Assembly (NCBI RefSeq): GCF_015207105.1
Contig: NZ_JADEXO010000039.1
Span: 1 to 48,503, forward strand
From: a cf. Phormidesmis sp. LEGE 11477
Lineage (GTDB): Bacteria > Cyanobacteriota > Cyanobacteriia > Phormidesmidales > Phormidesmidaceae
Direction: 5' to 3'
DNA length: 48,503 bases
Position numbers and translations under genes: made by a program. Positions 17,469 through 25,408 of the stretch are shown here, in pieces. How positions within the stretch are numbered: the stretch's first letter is position 1; each line of letters starts with the position of its first letter. The notes under the pieces were generated by a model that did no database searches, was not told the DNA's origin, and saw only the letters and a list, made by a program, of their open reading frames with translations.

Positions 17469-18224
17469 TTAATCTTCTTGAATTTCTACTCGATTCCAGG
17501 CAATTTCTGGTAGATGGCTAGAGGCTTCCGCCAGCGCTCGCTCCCAATACTCACGAATCTTATCTAGATAGGGATCGTCATCTTGTAAGCGAACGCGATT
17601 GCGAATTTCTAAGGCATCTGTTTCATAGAGCACCATGTCGATAGGCGGCCCTACCGAGATATTAGAGCGCATTGTTGAATCTAGAGAAAGCAAGGCCGTC
17701 TTTGCGGCTCTTTCTAGTGATGACTCGTAGCTGATTGTTCTATCGAGTATTGGTTTACCGTACTTGGTTTCTCCAATCTGTAGAAAAGGCGTTTCTGGCG
17801 TCGCTTCAATAAAGTTTCCCTGGCTATACACTAGATAAATGCCTGGCTCTTCTCCGGCTACTTGTCCACCGACAATAAATGTACTTTGGTAGTCGATCCC
17901 ATCTTTCTCTAACCAGGTTCGCTCTTTGTCTTGAATCGTGCGTAGCTTTTGGCCAATATAGCTAGCGACGTCGTGCAAAGAAGGCAGAGAATATAAACTA
18001 TCTACGCCTTCAGTCGCTGAGTCGATATCTTGGTGAATGCTGTGTAGTACGGCCTGAGAGGTGGAAAGGCTGCCGGCAGTGCAAAGGACAATGACGCGAT
18101 CGCCTGGCACTGAAAAGTCAAACAGCTTTTGATAAGAGGAGATGTAGTCTACTCCAGCATTGGTTCTAGAGTCGGCTGCAAATACCAGACCCTTCTCTAC
18201 TCTGACACCTAGACAATAGGTCAT
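17469..18224 (-). CDS. Anbu-type proteasome-like peptidase
   Basis: A 251-residue Ntn-hydrolase of the bacterial proteasome-like Anbu/HslV group. It starts MTYCLGVRVEKGLVFAADSR, and removal of Met would expose the nucleophilic threonine. SRTNAGVDYISSYQKLF and VIVLCTAGSLSTSQAVLH are conserved family blocks; STFIVGGQVAGEEPGIYLVY follows at about 115. No propeptide is present, as usual for Anbu. Known genomic association of Anbu with the ATP-grasp / alpha-E / transglutaminase genes is echoed here: that operon ends 3.8 kb away. The peptidase probably degrades or processes a product of that system, but its natural substrate is unknown. Confidence 0.88.
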   Translation of the reverse strand: MTYCLGVRVEKGLVFAADSRTNAGVDYISSYQKLFDFSVPGDRVIVLCTAGSLSTSQAVLHSIHQDIDSATEGVDSLYSLPSLHDVASYIGQKLRTIQDKERTWLEKDGIDYQSTFIVGGQVAGEEPGIYLVYSQGNFIEATPETPFLQIGETKYGKPILDRTISYESSLERAAKTALLSLDSTMRSNISVGPPIDMVLYETDALEIRNRVRLQDDDPYLDKIREYWERALAEASSHLPEIAWNRVEIQED

Positions 18225-18449
18225 AATTTTCTACAGCAGATATACAACCCACAGACATTATCAGAAGCCAACCTCTTTACGCTGATACCACAGACAGAGA
18301 TTGATTGACTAAGACTAGGCGCAGCTTCTCAACCTATAGACGCTGTTGTATCGTCATATCCAATTCTACAAGTAGCATGCTACAGCGCCGCTCAAAGGTA
18401 ACCCCTAGGCAAGCTAGAAGGACTTTCCTGAAAAAAGGCTTTGAACCGT

Positions 18450-19565
18450 ATGTCAACTCGAATTGTTAGTTTAGGTGTGGGCCTGATGCTACTCACCAAT
18501 GCACTATCTAATGCACTATCTGCGAGTGCCGTACCCCTGCTGGCGGTGCGACCGGATCTGCCCATGCCATCTTCTCTGCCAGGACTAGTGTCACGGCGCG
18601 TACAGCTAGATCTAGGCCGACAGCTAAATGTTCCTTTCCACACAATTGAGATTGAGGAGGCGACGGTACAAACTTGGCCAGACCAGTGCCTAGGACTAAA
18701 CCGACCTAACGAGCGCTGTGTGGGTGACGAGGTCAAGGGGTGGGAGATAGCAGTCAGTAGCGAGCAGCGGCGGTGGGTGTATCGGAGCGATCGCACTGCC
18801 AACCGCCTCCGCCTAGAATCCCTGCCAAATTTCTCTAATCAACTCAGCCAGCAGCTGCTCGAAACCGCCGCCAAAGACACGCAGCAGCCAGCCACGAGTC
18901 TCCAAATTCTAGATATACAGCCTGTCGTCTGGGACAGCGGCTGCCTAGGCATCAGTACACCTGATGTGGCTTGCACACAGGCGCAGGTACCAGGATTTAG
19001 AGCTATCGTGGCCAATGGACCTAGAGCAAACTTAGGATATGCGAGTGAAGAGCCTGGCCCGACGGAGTGGATCTATCATCTGAGTGAGGACGGTTCACAG
19101 ATTGTTCAAAATACTGTAGCAAGTGAGACTAAGGCTTATGTGGGAACCTTTTTCTCTAATCTAGAGGTCGTAATGCCTGCTTCTAGTCCGTTCAATTCTC
19201 GAATTGTCTTTCAGTCCATAGCCTATAGTTTTGTTGATGGTACAACATATTTCAGGACGCTTACTGCCGATGGTGAAGTTTGGATTGAAATGAGAGACAC
19301 TCGAAGCAACCAGCTTATTGAGACAATAATGCTCCGCCCGGTGTCAGTAGACGAAGTTGCCGATTTCGAGAAACTTCTAACTCAGCAGCAGTTCTCCGAC
19401 TTTGACCATATCCACTACATCAACGAAAATCCGATGTCGGCTATAGATGGAGCCGAGTTTATTATCGCTTCTAGAACAACTGTTGGGATAAGTGCTGGTG
19501 AAAGGGGCTTACCTGACAACCTGCAAGCAGTCGTCAAAGCTTGGAGAACAATCGCACCCTTATAG
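18450..19565 (+). CDS. Predicted secreted protein with two similar domains
   Basis: A 371-residue protein of unknown function. It has an N-terminal signal peptide (ISLGVGL-type hydrophobic stretch to about residue 29, with ASA before cleavage). Two related blocks follow: one near residues 55-100 with WPDQCLGL and a later ERCVG...VKGWEI, and one near 140-200 with WDSGCLGI and DVACTQAQVPGFRA. Each thus has a W-D-x-CLG then C pattern, which may form a disulfide in the periplasm. The last 130 residues form another domain (YVGTFFSNLEVVMPASSPF and onward). The ATG at 18450 fits the signal peptide. The gene is divergent from the Anbu gene, with 225 bp between. Confidence 0.7.
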   Translation: MSTRIVSLGVGLMLLTNALSNALSASAVPLLAVRPDLPMPSSLPGLVSRRVQLDLGRQLNVPFHTIEIEEATVQTWPDQCLGLNRPNERCVGDEVKGWEIAVSSEQRRWVYRSDRTANRLRLESLPNFSNQLSQQLLETAAKDTQQPATSLQILDIQPVVWDSGCLGISTPDVACTQAQVPGFRAIVANGPRANLGYASEEPGPTEWIYHLSEDGSQIVQNTVASETKAYVGTFFSNLEVVMPASSPFNSRIVFQSIAYSFVDGTTYFRTLTADGEVWIEMRDTRSNQLIETIMLRPVSVDEVADFEKLLTQQQFSDFDHIHYINENPMSAIDGAEFIIASRTTVGISAGERGLPDNLQAVVKAWRTIAPL

Positions 19566-19570
19566 CATGT

Positions 19571-19675
19571 GCTCAAGCCTGCCGCTGCACTGAGATTATC
19601 AGAGATACGCTCGATGCAGTGGATTCAGGACGAGTCCAGGTTGTTCAAACCTGGATGTCTGTCACTGATAATTGA
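19571..19675 (+). pseudogene. Remnant of a RidA (YjgF) family gene
   Basis: Translation in one frame gives AQACRCTEIIRDTLDAVDSG followed by RVQVVQTWMSVTDN and a stop. This matches AQACRCFEIIEDTLAAMDSG and QVVRTRIYVTD of the broken RidA gene at 23821-24306, with roughly two thirds of residues identical over 34. Neither the N-terminal nor the C-terminal part is found nearby. It is a small decayed copy. Confidence 0.7.
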
Positions 19676-19735
19676 CCATTGCGATCGCCATAGGTAGAGA
19701 CAATAATGGACAGGCTGGCCGCGCCGTCTAGAAAA

Positions 19736-20056
19736 TCACCAGCCGATGATAGGCCGACTGCCTGATTCCATCCAGGTCATTTTGCGGCGGATATCGTCAA
19801 TATTCCATCCGGTTAGCCGCGCCAGTGTCTGAGCCCGCTGCTCCATCCGCCCTCGCAGATTGCGTTGATAGCTGATACTAGCCGCGCATCTATCTGGGCC
19901 CGTATACGGATGGCGAATCACATAGCGCCCCTGATGCTGCTGGCGATTGGCTGTCTGCTGAAAGATCAAATCTTCAGGAAATTTATCGCGGGTATAGCGC
20001 ACATGTAGCCGCGTAATAAACACATCGCTGCCGCCGCCTCCGGCTCGGCGACTCCC
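19736..20056 (-). pseudogene. DUF2330 C-terminal part cut off by an in-frame stop
   Basis: This is the downstream piece of the gene at 20057-21949, in the same reading frame. After the TAG at 20057-20059 come eleven codons and then a conserved DUF2330-type sequence including VFITRLHVRYTRDKFPEDL and FQQTANRQQHQGRYVIRHPY. Family members run straight through this region. With a sense codon in place of TAG the protein would be about 737 residues. It is either a recent nonsense mutation, a base-calling error or a readthrough site. Confidence 0.75.
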
Positions 20057-21949
20057 CTAATCTATTCTAGATTGTTGATCTATCCAAGTTACGCCTGCCT
20101 GTCTGAGTTCTTCAGGCGATAGCTGACCTGCCGCGCAAGGATCGCACTTACCCATATCCCACGCGTATTCCAAGAAAGCAACATTCCTACCTTCCTGACT
20201 ATAGCTACGCTCAAACATAGCAGTATAGAACTCACCAAATTCATCTTGAACAAACAACGGCACGTCTACATCCGAAGGAATATTCACCGTGCGATAGTTA
20301 GTCAACTCCGTGCGCCCGGAAGGAGAAAGTAAATAGACCACTAAATCTTGCTCTGACTCGGCATTCATCATTCCTAGCCGAATCGGTAGCATAAACCGAG
20401 GTGACTGATAGGACATTTGCAACGGACGCAGTTTCTGCATACTGCTGCTGTCGAACTCTGCTAAATTCACCTTGGCAACAAAGAATTTCAGCCCTTGGCG
20501 AATGTAGGGTTGCAGCAAACGGCTTGCACCCCTAGGTAAGCGATAGTCGTTTTGCAGCATCCAGGTTTCTAGTCCGTTGGATTCTGTTGCACTCAAAATC
20601 AAAATGTCGTATTCGCCCACCGAAAAGCTAGACTCTATCGTCACGCCTAGCTCATCTGCCTCGCCTATGGCCGCTGCCGATGCAGGCGCAGATATCGCTC
20701 GCTGTAAGAATTCCGGTTCCTCTCTAACAGGCTCACAAGGATTGTCATCGAAATACTCTACTAGGCGCGGCGCACTAAAGGCATCTAAACGATCGAGAAT
20801 AATCGGATCGGCCACCTTGACCTGCTCTTCGCTCAAGACGACGGGGACAGGCACAACCATAGCAAAATCTTCTACATCGCCTCGAAAATCATTCGCCATA
20901 GTCAGGACGGTGCGATCGCCCTCCTGAGCAATGGCCACCTGCGAAGTCTGATTGTACAAACTCGTATCTGCTCTGGTCACATAGAATCCGCAAAAGGCCA
21001 GCGCTGGCGAGGTAAACGCGAAAAAGAACACCAGCAACAAGGAACAAACTCGCGTTCCTACTGGCCACTTCCCAACCCACTTTCTAGCCAGCTCTGCTCG
21101 CCATTCAAACCGAGGCGCACGCCAAAGCCTATCGAGCAAAACCGTCAGCGGCGCTAAGGCGAACAGCGCCCAGAATACCGCCGTCGTTAGATAAAACTGA
21201 TTTCGCAAGACAAAAGTCAGCAGTGCGATCGCCATCGCCCATACCAGCCGAGCCGACCGCGCGTTGGGAATCGAGCGCGGGTCAGTCACCATAAACAGGG
21301 CAAACAGCAGCAGCGAACCACTCATCATCCGATGCGCCCACACATCCCAAGTCCAGCCCAAATACAGATTTCTCAGCGCCTCCATCAGCGCATAGCTAGC
21401 GAGAAACATACCAGTCGTATCCCAGCGCCCCACACGCTTTAGCACCAGTCCCCCCGCGCCTAGAAAGATAAATCCGTACCATAGATCTTCCCCCCACTGC
21501 CCCGGCGACACCCAAGCATCTTGCGTTAGTACTAGGGCGGCAATAATGCCAAAATTTGCCGGATTGAAGAAATGTTTGTCCTGCGCTTTGAAGATGAACT
21601 TACTGGCGATCGCGCACCCAGCCGCCAGCGCCATCGTCCACACGTGATCCGTGCGTAGCAACAAACTGAGTCCCAGTGCTGTGATCAAAGGACTGCGCCA
21701 ATTGAGTGTTGATCTAAACGCTGACCAGCTAAGCCGTTGTTGAGTAGACTGCGTCCGAAACCCTGTCCACTGGCCCAAGATAAATCCAGCCGCTGTTATC
21801 AGCCAGGACAGCAAAAGCTGAACGACAATAGCCGTCCCCACCGCTGCGCCAACCATTTCGGGTCGCAAAGACCAATCTCGTAATCCTATGCCCAAGCATA
21901 AAAACAAAGTGAGAAATATAATCTGATAGTCTCGGGCGTCTTTGAACAT
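20057..21949 (-). CDS. RnfD/NqrB-like membrane domain fused to DUF2330
   Basis: A 630-residue protein with two parts. Residues 1 to about 290 hold eight to ten hydrophobic helices and sequence such as KFIFKAQDKHFFNPANFGII and MVTDPRSIPNARSARLVWA, typical of the RnfD/NqrB family of flavin-linked electron-transport subunits. A further hydrophobic segment (about 300-318) ends AFCGFYVTRADTSLYNQ, the sequence at which stand-alone DUF2330 proteins start after their signal peptide. The rest is DUF2330, likely periplasmic. The amber stop removes the last hundred or so residues of DUF2330 (see 19736-20056). The RnfD-like half lacks a clear partner operon here. Function is unknown. Confidence 0.75.
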   Translation of the reverse strand: MFKDARDYQIIFLTLFLCLGIGLRDWSLRPEMVGAAVGTAIVVQLLLSWLITAAGFILGQWTGFRTQSTQQRLSWSAFRSTLNWRSPLITALGLSLLLRTDHVWTMALAAGCAIASKFIFKAQDKHFFNPANFGIIAALVLTQDAWVSPGQWGEDLWYGFIFLGAGGLVLKRVGRWDTTGMFLASYALMEALRNLYLGWTWDVWAHRMMSGSLLLFALFMVTDPRSIPNARSARLVWAMAIALLTFVLRNQFYLTTAVFWALFALAPLTVLLDRLWRAPRFEWRAELARKWVGKWPVGTRVCSLLLVFFFAFTSPALAFCGFYVTRADTSLYNQTSQVAIAQEGDRTVLTMANDFRGDVEDFAMVVPVPVVLSEEQVKVADPIILDRLDAFSAPRLVEYFDDNPCEPVREEPEFLQRAISAPASAAAIGEADELGVTIESSFSVGEYDILILSATESNGLETWMLQNDYRLPRGASRLLQPYIRQGLKFFVAKVNLAEFDSSSMQKLRPLQMSYQSPRFMLPIRLGMMNAESEQDLVVYLLSPSGRTELTNYRTVNIPSDVDVPLFVQDEFGEFYTAMFERSYSQEGRNVAFLEYAWDMGKCDPCAAGQLSPEELRQAGVTWIDQQSRID

Positions 21950-22116
21950 GCCGCGTTTTCCCGTGCAGTACCAACATCACGGTCAGTATCCACCCTGAGG
22001 CACTACCTGCTCACCTCAGTTACCGAATCTGTAACCGCATCATTATTTATCTCAATCTTTGGCGGCGATAGATATGCTAAATAAAGATCGAAACAACATC
22101 CGCCAACTCTATTTCT

Positions 22117-22845
22117 ATGACCAACCTCAGCGTCAATCTCAACAAAGTTGCCATGCTACGCAACGCCCGCCCGCTTACGATTCCTAGCGTCGTCAAAATG
22201 GGCGAAATCAGCATTGCTGCCGGAGCTCACGGCCTCACCGTCCATCCTCGACCAGACGAACGCCACATCCGACGCACCGATGTATACGAGCTAGCCAATC
22301 TATTAAAAAATCATCCCACTATCGAATACAATATCGAAGGCAATCCGCTCGAATCTCCTTTCATGGATATCATTCGAGAAGTGAAGCCAGACCAATGCAC
22401 CCTAGTCCCCGATGACCCAACTCAAAACACGTCAGACCACGGGTGGAACATCACTAATGATGGAGAAAAGCTAAAACCAATTATCGATGAGCTGAAGGCG
22501 CTAGGGTGTCGGGTGAGCCTATTTATGGATCCAGATTTAGAACAGATCAAGATCGTCCCACAGTTAGGTTGCGAGAGAATCGAGCTGTACACAGAGCCCT
22601 ATGCCACTGCCTACCGAGAGGGTAAAGGCGAAGAAAGCTTTGAAATCTACAAAGCCGCCGCAGAGTGCGCTCAAGCTGTCGGCCTAGGCGTTAACGGCGG
22701 ACATGATTTGAATTTGGAGAATTTACCCAAATTCAAAGAGATTCCGAATCTGTTAGAAGTCTCTATCGGACATGCGCTCACAGCCGATGCCTTAGAGATG
22801 GGATATGCCAACGCTGTCAGAGCCTATTTAGAGGCATTGAAGTAA
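22117..22845 (+). CDS. pdxJ: Pyridoxine 5'-phosphate synthase
   Basis: PdxJ condenses 1-deoxy-D-xylulose 5-phosphate with 3-amino-2-oxopropyl phosphate, the last step of the DXP-dependent vitamin B6 route, in the cytosol. The 242-residue length matches family members. Signatures are SVNLNKVAMLRNAR at the start, GAHGLTVHPRPDERHIR with the active-site histidine (about 40-56), YNIEGNP, CTLVPDDPTQNTSDHGW, and the C-terminal phosphate-binding GVNGGHDLN and SIGHALTADALEMG. It is a TIM barrel without membrane segments. It stands alone, followed by a Uma2 gene. No obvious regulator site was seen. Confidence 0.95.
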   Translation: MTNLSVNLNKVAMLRNARPLTIPSVVKMGEISIAAGAHGLTVHPRPDERHIRRTDVYELANLLKNHPTIEYNIEGNPLESPFMDIIREVKPDQCTLVPDDPTQNTSDHGWNITNDGEKLKPIIDELKALGCRVSLFMDPDLEQIKIVPQLGCERIELYTEPYATAYREGKGEESFEIYKAAAECAQAVGLGVNGGHDLNLENLPKFKEIPNLLEVSIGHALTADALEMGYANAVRAYLEALK

Positions 22846-22914
22846 TGCTTTCTAGTCAGTGCTTTCTAGTATAGGTGGCATAATGAACGCAGACGCGATC
22901 GCCTGCTGGTACCC

Positions 22915-23730
22915 ATGACTTTCACTCGACCTAATACCAAAAATGAGACAGCTCATCGGTTAGCCCGCCATGAGCTGCCCACGATGTACGATTTGCCGAG
23001 TGAGTTTCCTGAGGAGCCTGGTTTGCCAGACGTTTTTCACCATTCGCAGCCTGAGCTCTTAAGCCTATCTCTAGCGCTGTCAGACTACACCGATGAAGAG
23101 TATTTTGTCGGCACTGACCTAAACGTCTATTACGATCTAGATCGCCCGCTGTGGCACAAGCGTCCAGATTGGTTTGTAGCCGTGGGCGTGCCGCCTTTAT
23201 ACGAAGAGCGCGATATGCGGCTGAGCTACGTTACTTGGCAAGAGCCCGCTAATCCTTACCTAATCATCGAGCTGATTTCTCCTGGCACAGAAGATGAAGA
23301 TTTGGGAAAAACTAGCTCACCGCCAGGATCGCCACCCACTAAATGGACTGTCTACGAACAAATCCTGAAAGTTCCTTACTATGTTGTCTTCAATCGCTAC
23401 ACAGATGAACTAAAGGTGTTTAAGCTCGAAGCCAGACAGTATAGAGAGCAAGCACTATCAAACAATCGCTTTTGGATACCAGAGTTAAAGATTGGGATAG
23501 GGCTCTGGCATGGAATTTATAGACAGGGAAATCTGAGGCTTTGGCTACGATGGTATGGTGAGAATGAAGATTGGCTGCTGACGGGCGCGGAAGGCGCTAA
23601 GCAAGAGGCTGAAGCGGAAAAGCAAAGAGCTGAAGTAGAACAGCAAAGAGCCAACGCTGCCGAAGCAAAACTTGCGGCGCTTCAAGTGCAACTGCGGAGA
23701 CAGGGCATCGATCCTGACACACTACTCTAG
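22915..23730 (+). CDS. Uma2 family (DUF820) endonuclease with coiled-coil tail
   Basis: A 271-residue Uma2 protein, the third in this window. The core shows the metal-site strand KRPDWFVAVGVP (about residues 82-93) and NPYLIIELISPGTEDED (about 114-130). A short disordered insertion SSPPGSPPTKW interrupts after it. The tail from about 218 is a coiled coil with EAEAEKQRAEVEQQRANAAE-type heptads ending QVQLRRQGIDPDTLL. Architecture agrees with 4166-4909. Nuclease activity is predicted from the fold only. ATG at 22915 follows pdxJ by 69 bp; cotranscription is possible. Confidence 0.85.
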   Translation: MTFTRPNTKNETAHRLARHELPTMYDLPSEFPEEPGLPDVFHHSQPELLSLSLALSDYTDEEYFVGTDLNVYYDLDRPLWHKRPDWFVAVGVPPLYEERDMRLSYVTWQEPANPYLIIELISPGTEDEDLGKTSSPPGSPPTKWTVYEQILKVPYYVVFNRYTDELKVFKLEARQYREQALSNNRFWIPELKIGIGLWHGIYRQGNLRLWLRWYGENEDWLLTGAEGAKQEAEAEKQRAEVEQQRANAAEAKLAALQVQLRRQGIDPDTLL

Positions 23731-23820
23731 TCAAATGCTCTACTGGCTAACCTCAATAGTTAGCTCCTTGCTCGTTCGATATTGCCCAGCCTTCGTTCGG
23801 TGTAAACGCTTGGTACAAAG

Positions 23821-24306
23821 ATGGTTCAGCGTCATTTTACACAAACAGAATGGGAGCCTAGAGTTGGCTATTGCCGTGCCCTCCGCGCAGGTCAAACTAT
23901 CTATCTTTCTGGCACAGCGCCGATTGCGGCAGACGGTAGTACCTTCGCGCCTGGGGACGCCTACGCCCAAGCCTGTCGCTGCTTTGAAATTATTGAAGAC
24001 ACGCTCGCCGCTATGGATTCAGGGCTACATCAGGTCGTTCGCACTCGCATATATAGCGGAGCGCGGATGCATTCGTGCTCTGCTATGGCACTTTGCGCTA
24101 TGGAACAAGAGGTGTAGCCTCTAATGGTGTAGTAAGCAAAGTGCAGAAAGCTATATGTCACTGATATCGGTCAGTGGGAAGCGTTTGGCAAAGCGCATCA
24201 AGAATTCTTCAAAGAGCATCCTCCGGTGACAGCGATAGTGGAGGTGAAGGGATTGATCAATCCAGATATGCTAATCGAAGTCGAAGCGGAGGCTTTTGTT
24301 GGATGA
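23821..24306 (+). pseudogene. RidA (YjgF/Rid) family gene split by a MITE
   Basis: The 5' part (23821-24054) encodes MVQRHFTQTEWEPRVGYCRA and onward to VVRTRIY. The 3' part (24157-24306) encodes VTDIGQWEAFGKAHQEFF through ALVE-type sequence to EVEAEAFVG. Joined without the insert they give a normal RidA-fold protein of about 128 residues. The fold hydrolyses reactive enamines/imines or related molecules. The 97-bp insert at 24055-24151 brings a stop codon, so only a truncated peptide of 98 residues is made. The C-terminal half holds the usual Rid-family arginine position area and is lost, so the protein is probably inactive. Confidence 0.85.
24055..24151. mobile_element. 97-bp MITE-like element with 5-bp target duplication
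   Basis: The element lies inside a RidA-family gene and is flanked by TATAT on both sides (24050-24054 and 24152-24156), the expected target-site duplication. Removing the element and one TATAT restores the reading frame. Near its left end is a hairpin GAGCGCG/CGTGCTC around GATGCATT. The element aligns with the two ends of a longer relative at 33663-33880 on the other strand. No transposase gene is present in the window. Confidence 0.75.
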
Positions 24307-24333
24307 CTGATTGTAAGACCGCTATAGCAAGCC

Positions 24334-25404
24334 CTACAGCAAGCAAGAAATAGCCTGCACCATTCGAGCATTTTGCTCAGGCGTCCCCACTGTGATCCGT
24401 AGCTTGTCGTCTAGTCCCGGCTGATTGAAGTAGCGAATCATGATGCCTTTTGCCTTCAGCTTTGTTTGCAAAGACTGGGCTATGTCTTGTGGAGGCTTTA
24501 CTAGCAAAAAATTAGTTGAGGAAGGCCATACCAAAAAACCCAGAGACCGTAACTCTGTTGCTAATTGTTCACGGGCAGCAACCACTTTTTGAACGGTTTC
24601 GTGCTTGTATGTCTGGTCGGCGATCGCAGCTTCTCCTAATTTCAACGCGATCACATCCACGTTATAGCTATCTTTTACCTTCAACAATCCTGCCAACAGC
24701 CCAGGTCGCGCGATCCCAAAGCCCAATCGCAATCCCGCCAACCCATAGCCTTTAGAAAGCGTCCGCAACAGCATCACGTTTTCAAACTCTCGCACGAGTT
24801 CTAAGTTCGCTCGGTCGGCATCTTTGCCAACAAAATCCACGTACGCTTCATCGATCAGCAGCACACCAGAGAGCCCGGCGGCAAGCCTACGAAGATCGCT
24901 GCGTGTCACCACATGGCCAGACGGACTGTTGGGCGTAGCGATTAATGTGACCGCTGCGTTGGTTTCTAAAAGCTGATCGATCGGCAAGCGCCAATCTGTT
25001 CCTTTTTGCTGATAGGGCACTTCAACAACAGCTGCAGGCTGAATCGCGGCTAGCGTGCGATAGAGCACGTAGGTTGGCATCGGATAGGCCAAAGACCTGA
25101 CGTTGCCTTCTGAGCAGGCCCTAACCAGCAGCGTCAGCAGATCGTCACTGCCGTTGCCTGCGATTATCCAATCCGCCGGGATATCAAAAGTTTCACTGAC
25201 TTTCTGGCGAAAGTCACTGGCTAAAGGATCTGGATATCGACGCAGCAGCTCAGCGCCAATGTTAGCTAGCGCCGCCATCACTGTAGGTGAAGGCGGGTAG
25301 GGGTTTTCGTTTGAGTTTAGCTTGAGAACGCCAGCGTCAAGCGCAGGCCATTCTCCAGGCGCGTAGCCTTCCATTGAAACAACAGCCGGACGAAACCAAT
25401 TCAT
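24334..25404 (-). CDS. hisC: Histidinol-phosphate aminotransferase
   Basis: A 356-residue PLP enzyme of histidine synthesis that converts imidazole acetol phosphate to histidinol phosphate; related enzymes also act on aromatic amino acids. Signatures are LNSNENPYPPSP (about 28-39), AGNGSDDLLTLLVRA, TPNSPSGHV, LLIDEAYVDF, and LSKGYGLAGLRLGFG with the PLP lysine at 218. The ATG at 25404 comes right after the sppA stop at 25409; a TTG at 25416 would overlap sppA by 8 bp. Close spacing indicates cotranscription with sppA. The nearest alternative assignment is a general aromatic aminotransferase of the same family. Confidence 0.9.
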   Translation of the reverse strand: MNWFRPAVVSMEGYAPGEWPALDAGVLKLNSNENPYPPSPTVMAALANIGAELLRRYPDPLASDFRQKVSETFDIPADWIIAGNGSDDLLTLLVRACSEGNVRSLAYPMPTYVLYRTLAAIQPAAVVEVPYQQKGTDWRLPIDQLLETNAAVTLIATPNSPSGHVVTRSDLRRLAAGLSGVLLIDEAYVDFVGKDADRANLELVREFENVMLLRTLSKGYGLAGLRLGFGIARPGLLAGLLKVKDSYNVDVIALKLGEAAIADQTYKHETVQKVVAAREQLATELRSLGFLVWPSSTNFLLVKPPQDIAQSLQTKLKAKGIMIRYFNQPGLDDKLRITVGTPEQNARMVQAISCLL

Positions 25405-25408
25405 GCCT

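Noticed and set aside
22117-22845. Control of pdxJ by the MocR gene at 4994 as a PdxR
   Set aside because: The genes are 15 kb apart, and the four-site operator motif was not seen upstream of pdxJ.
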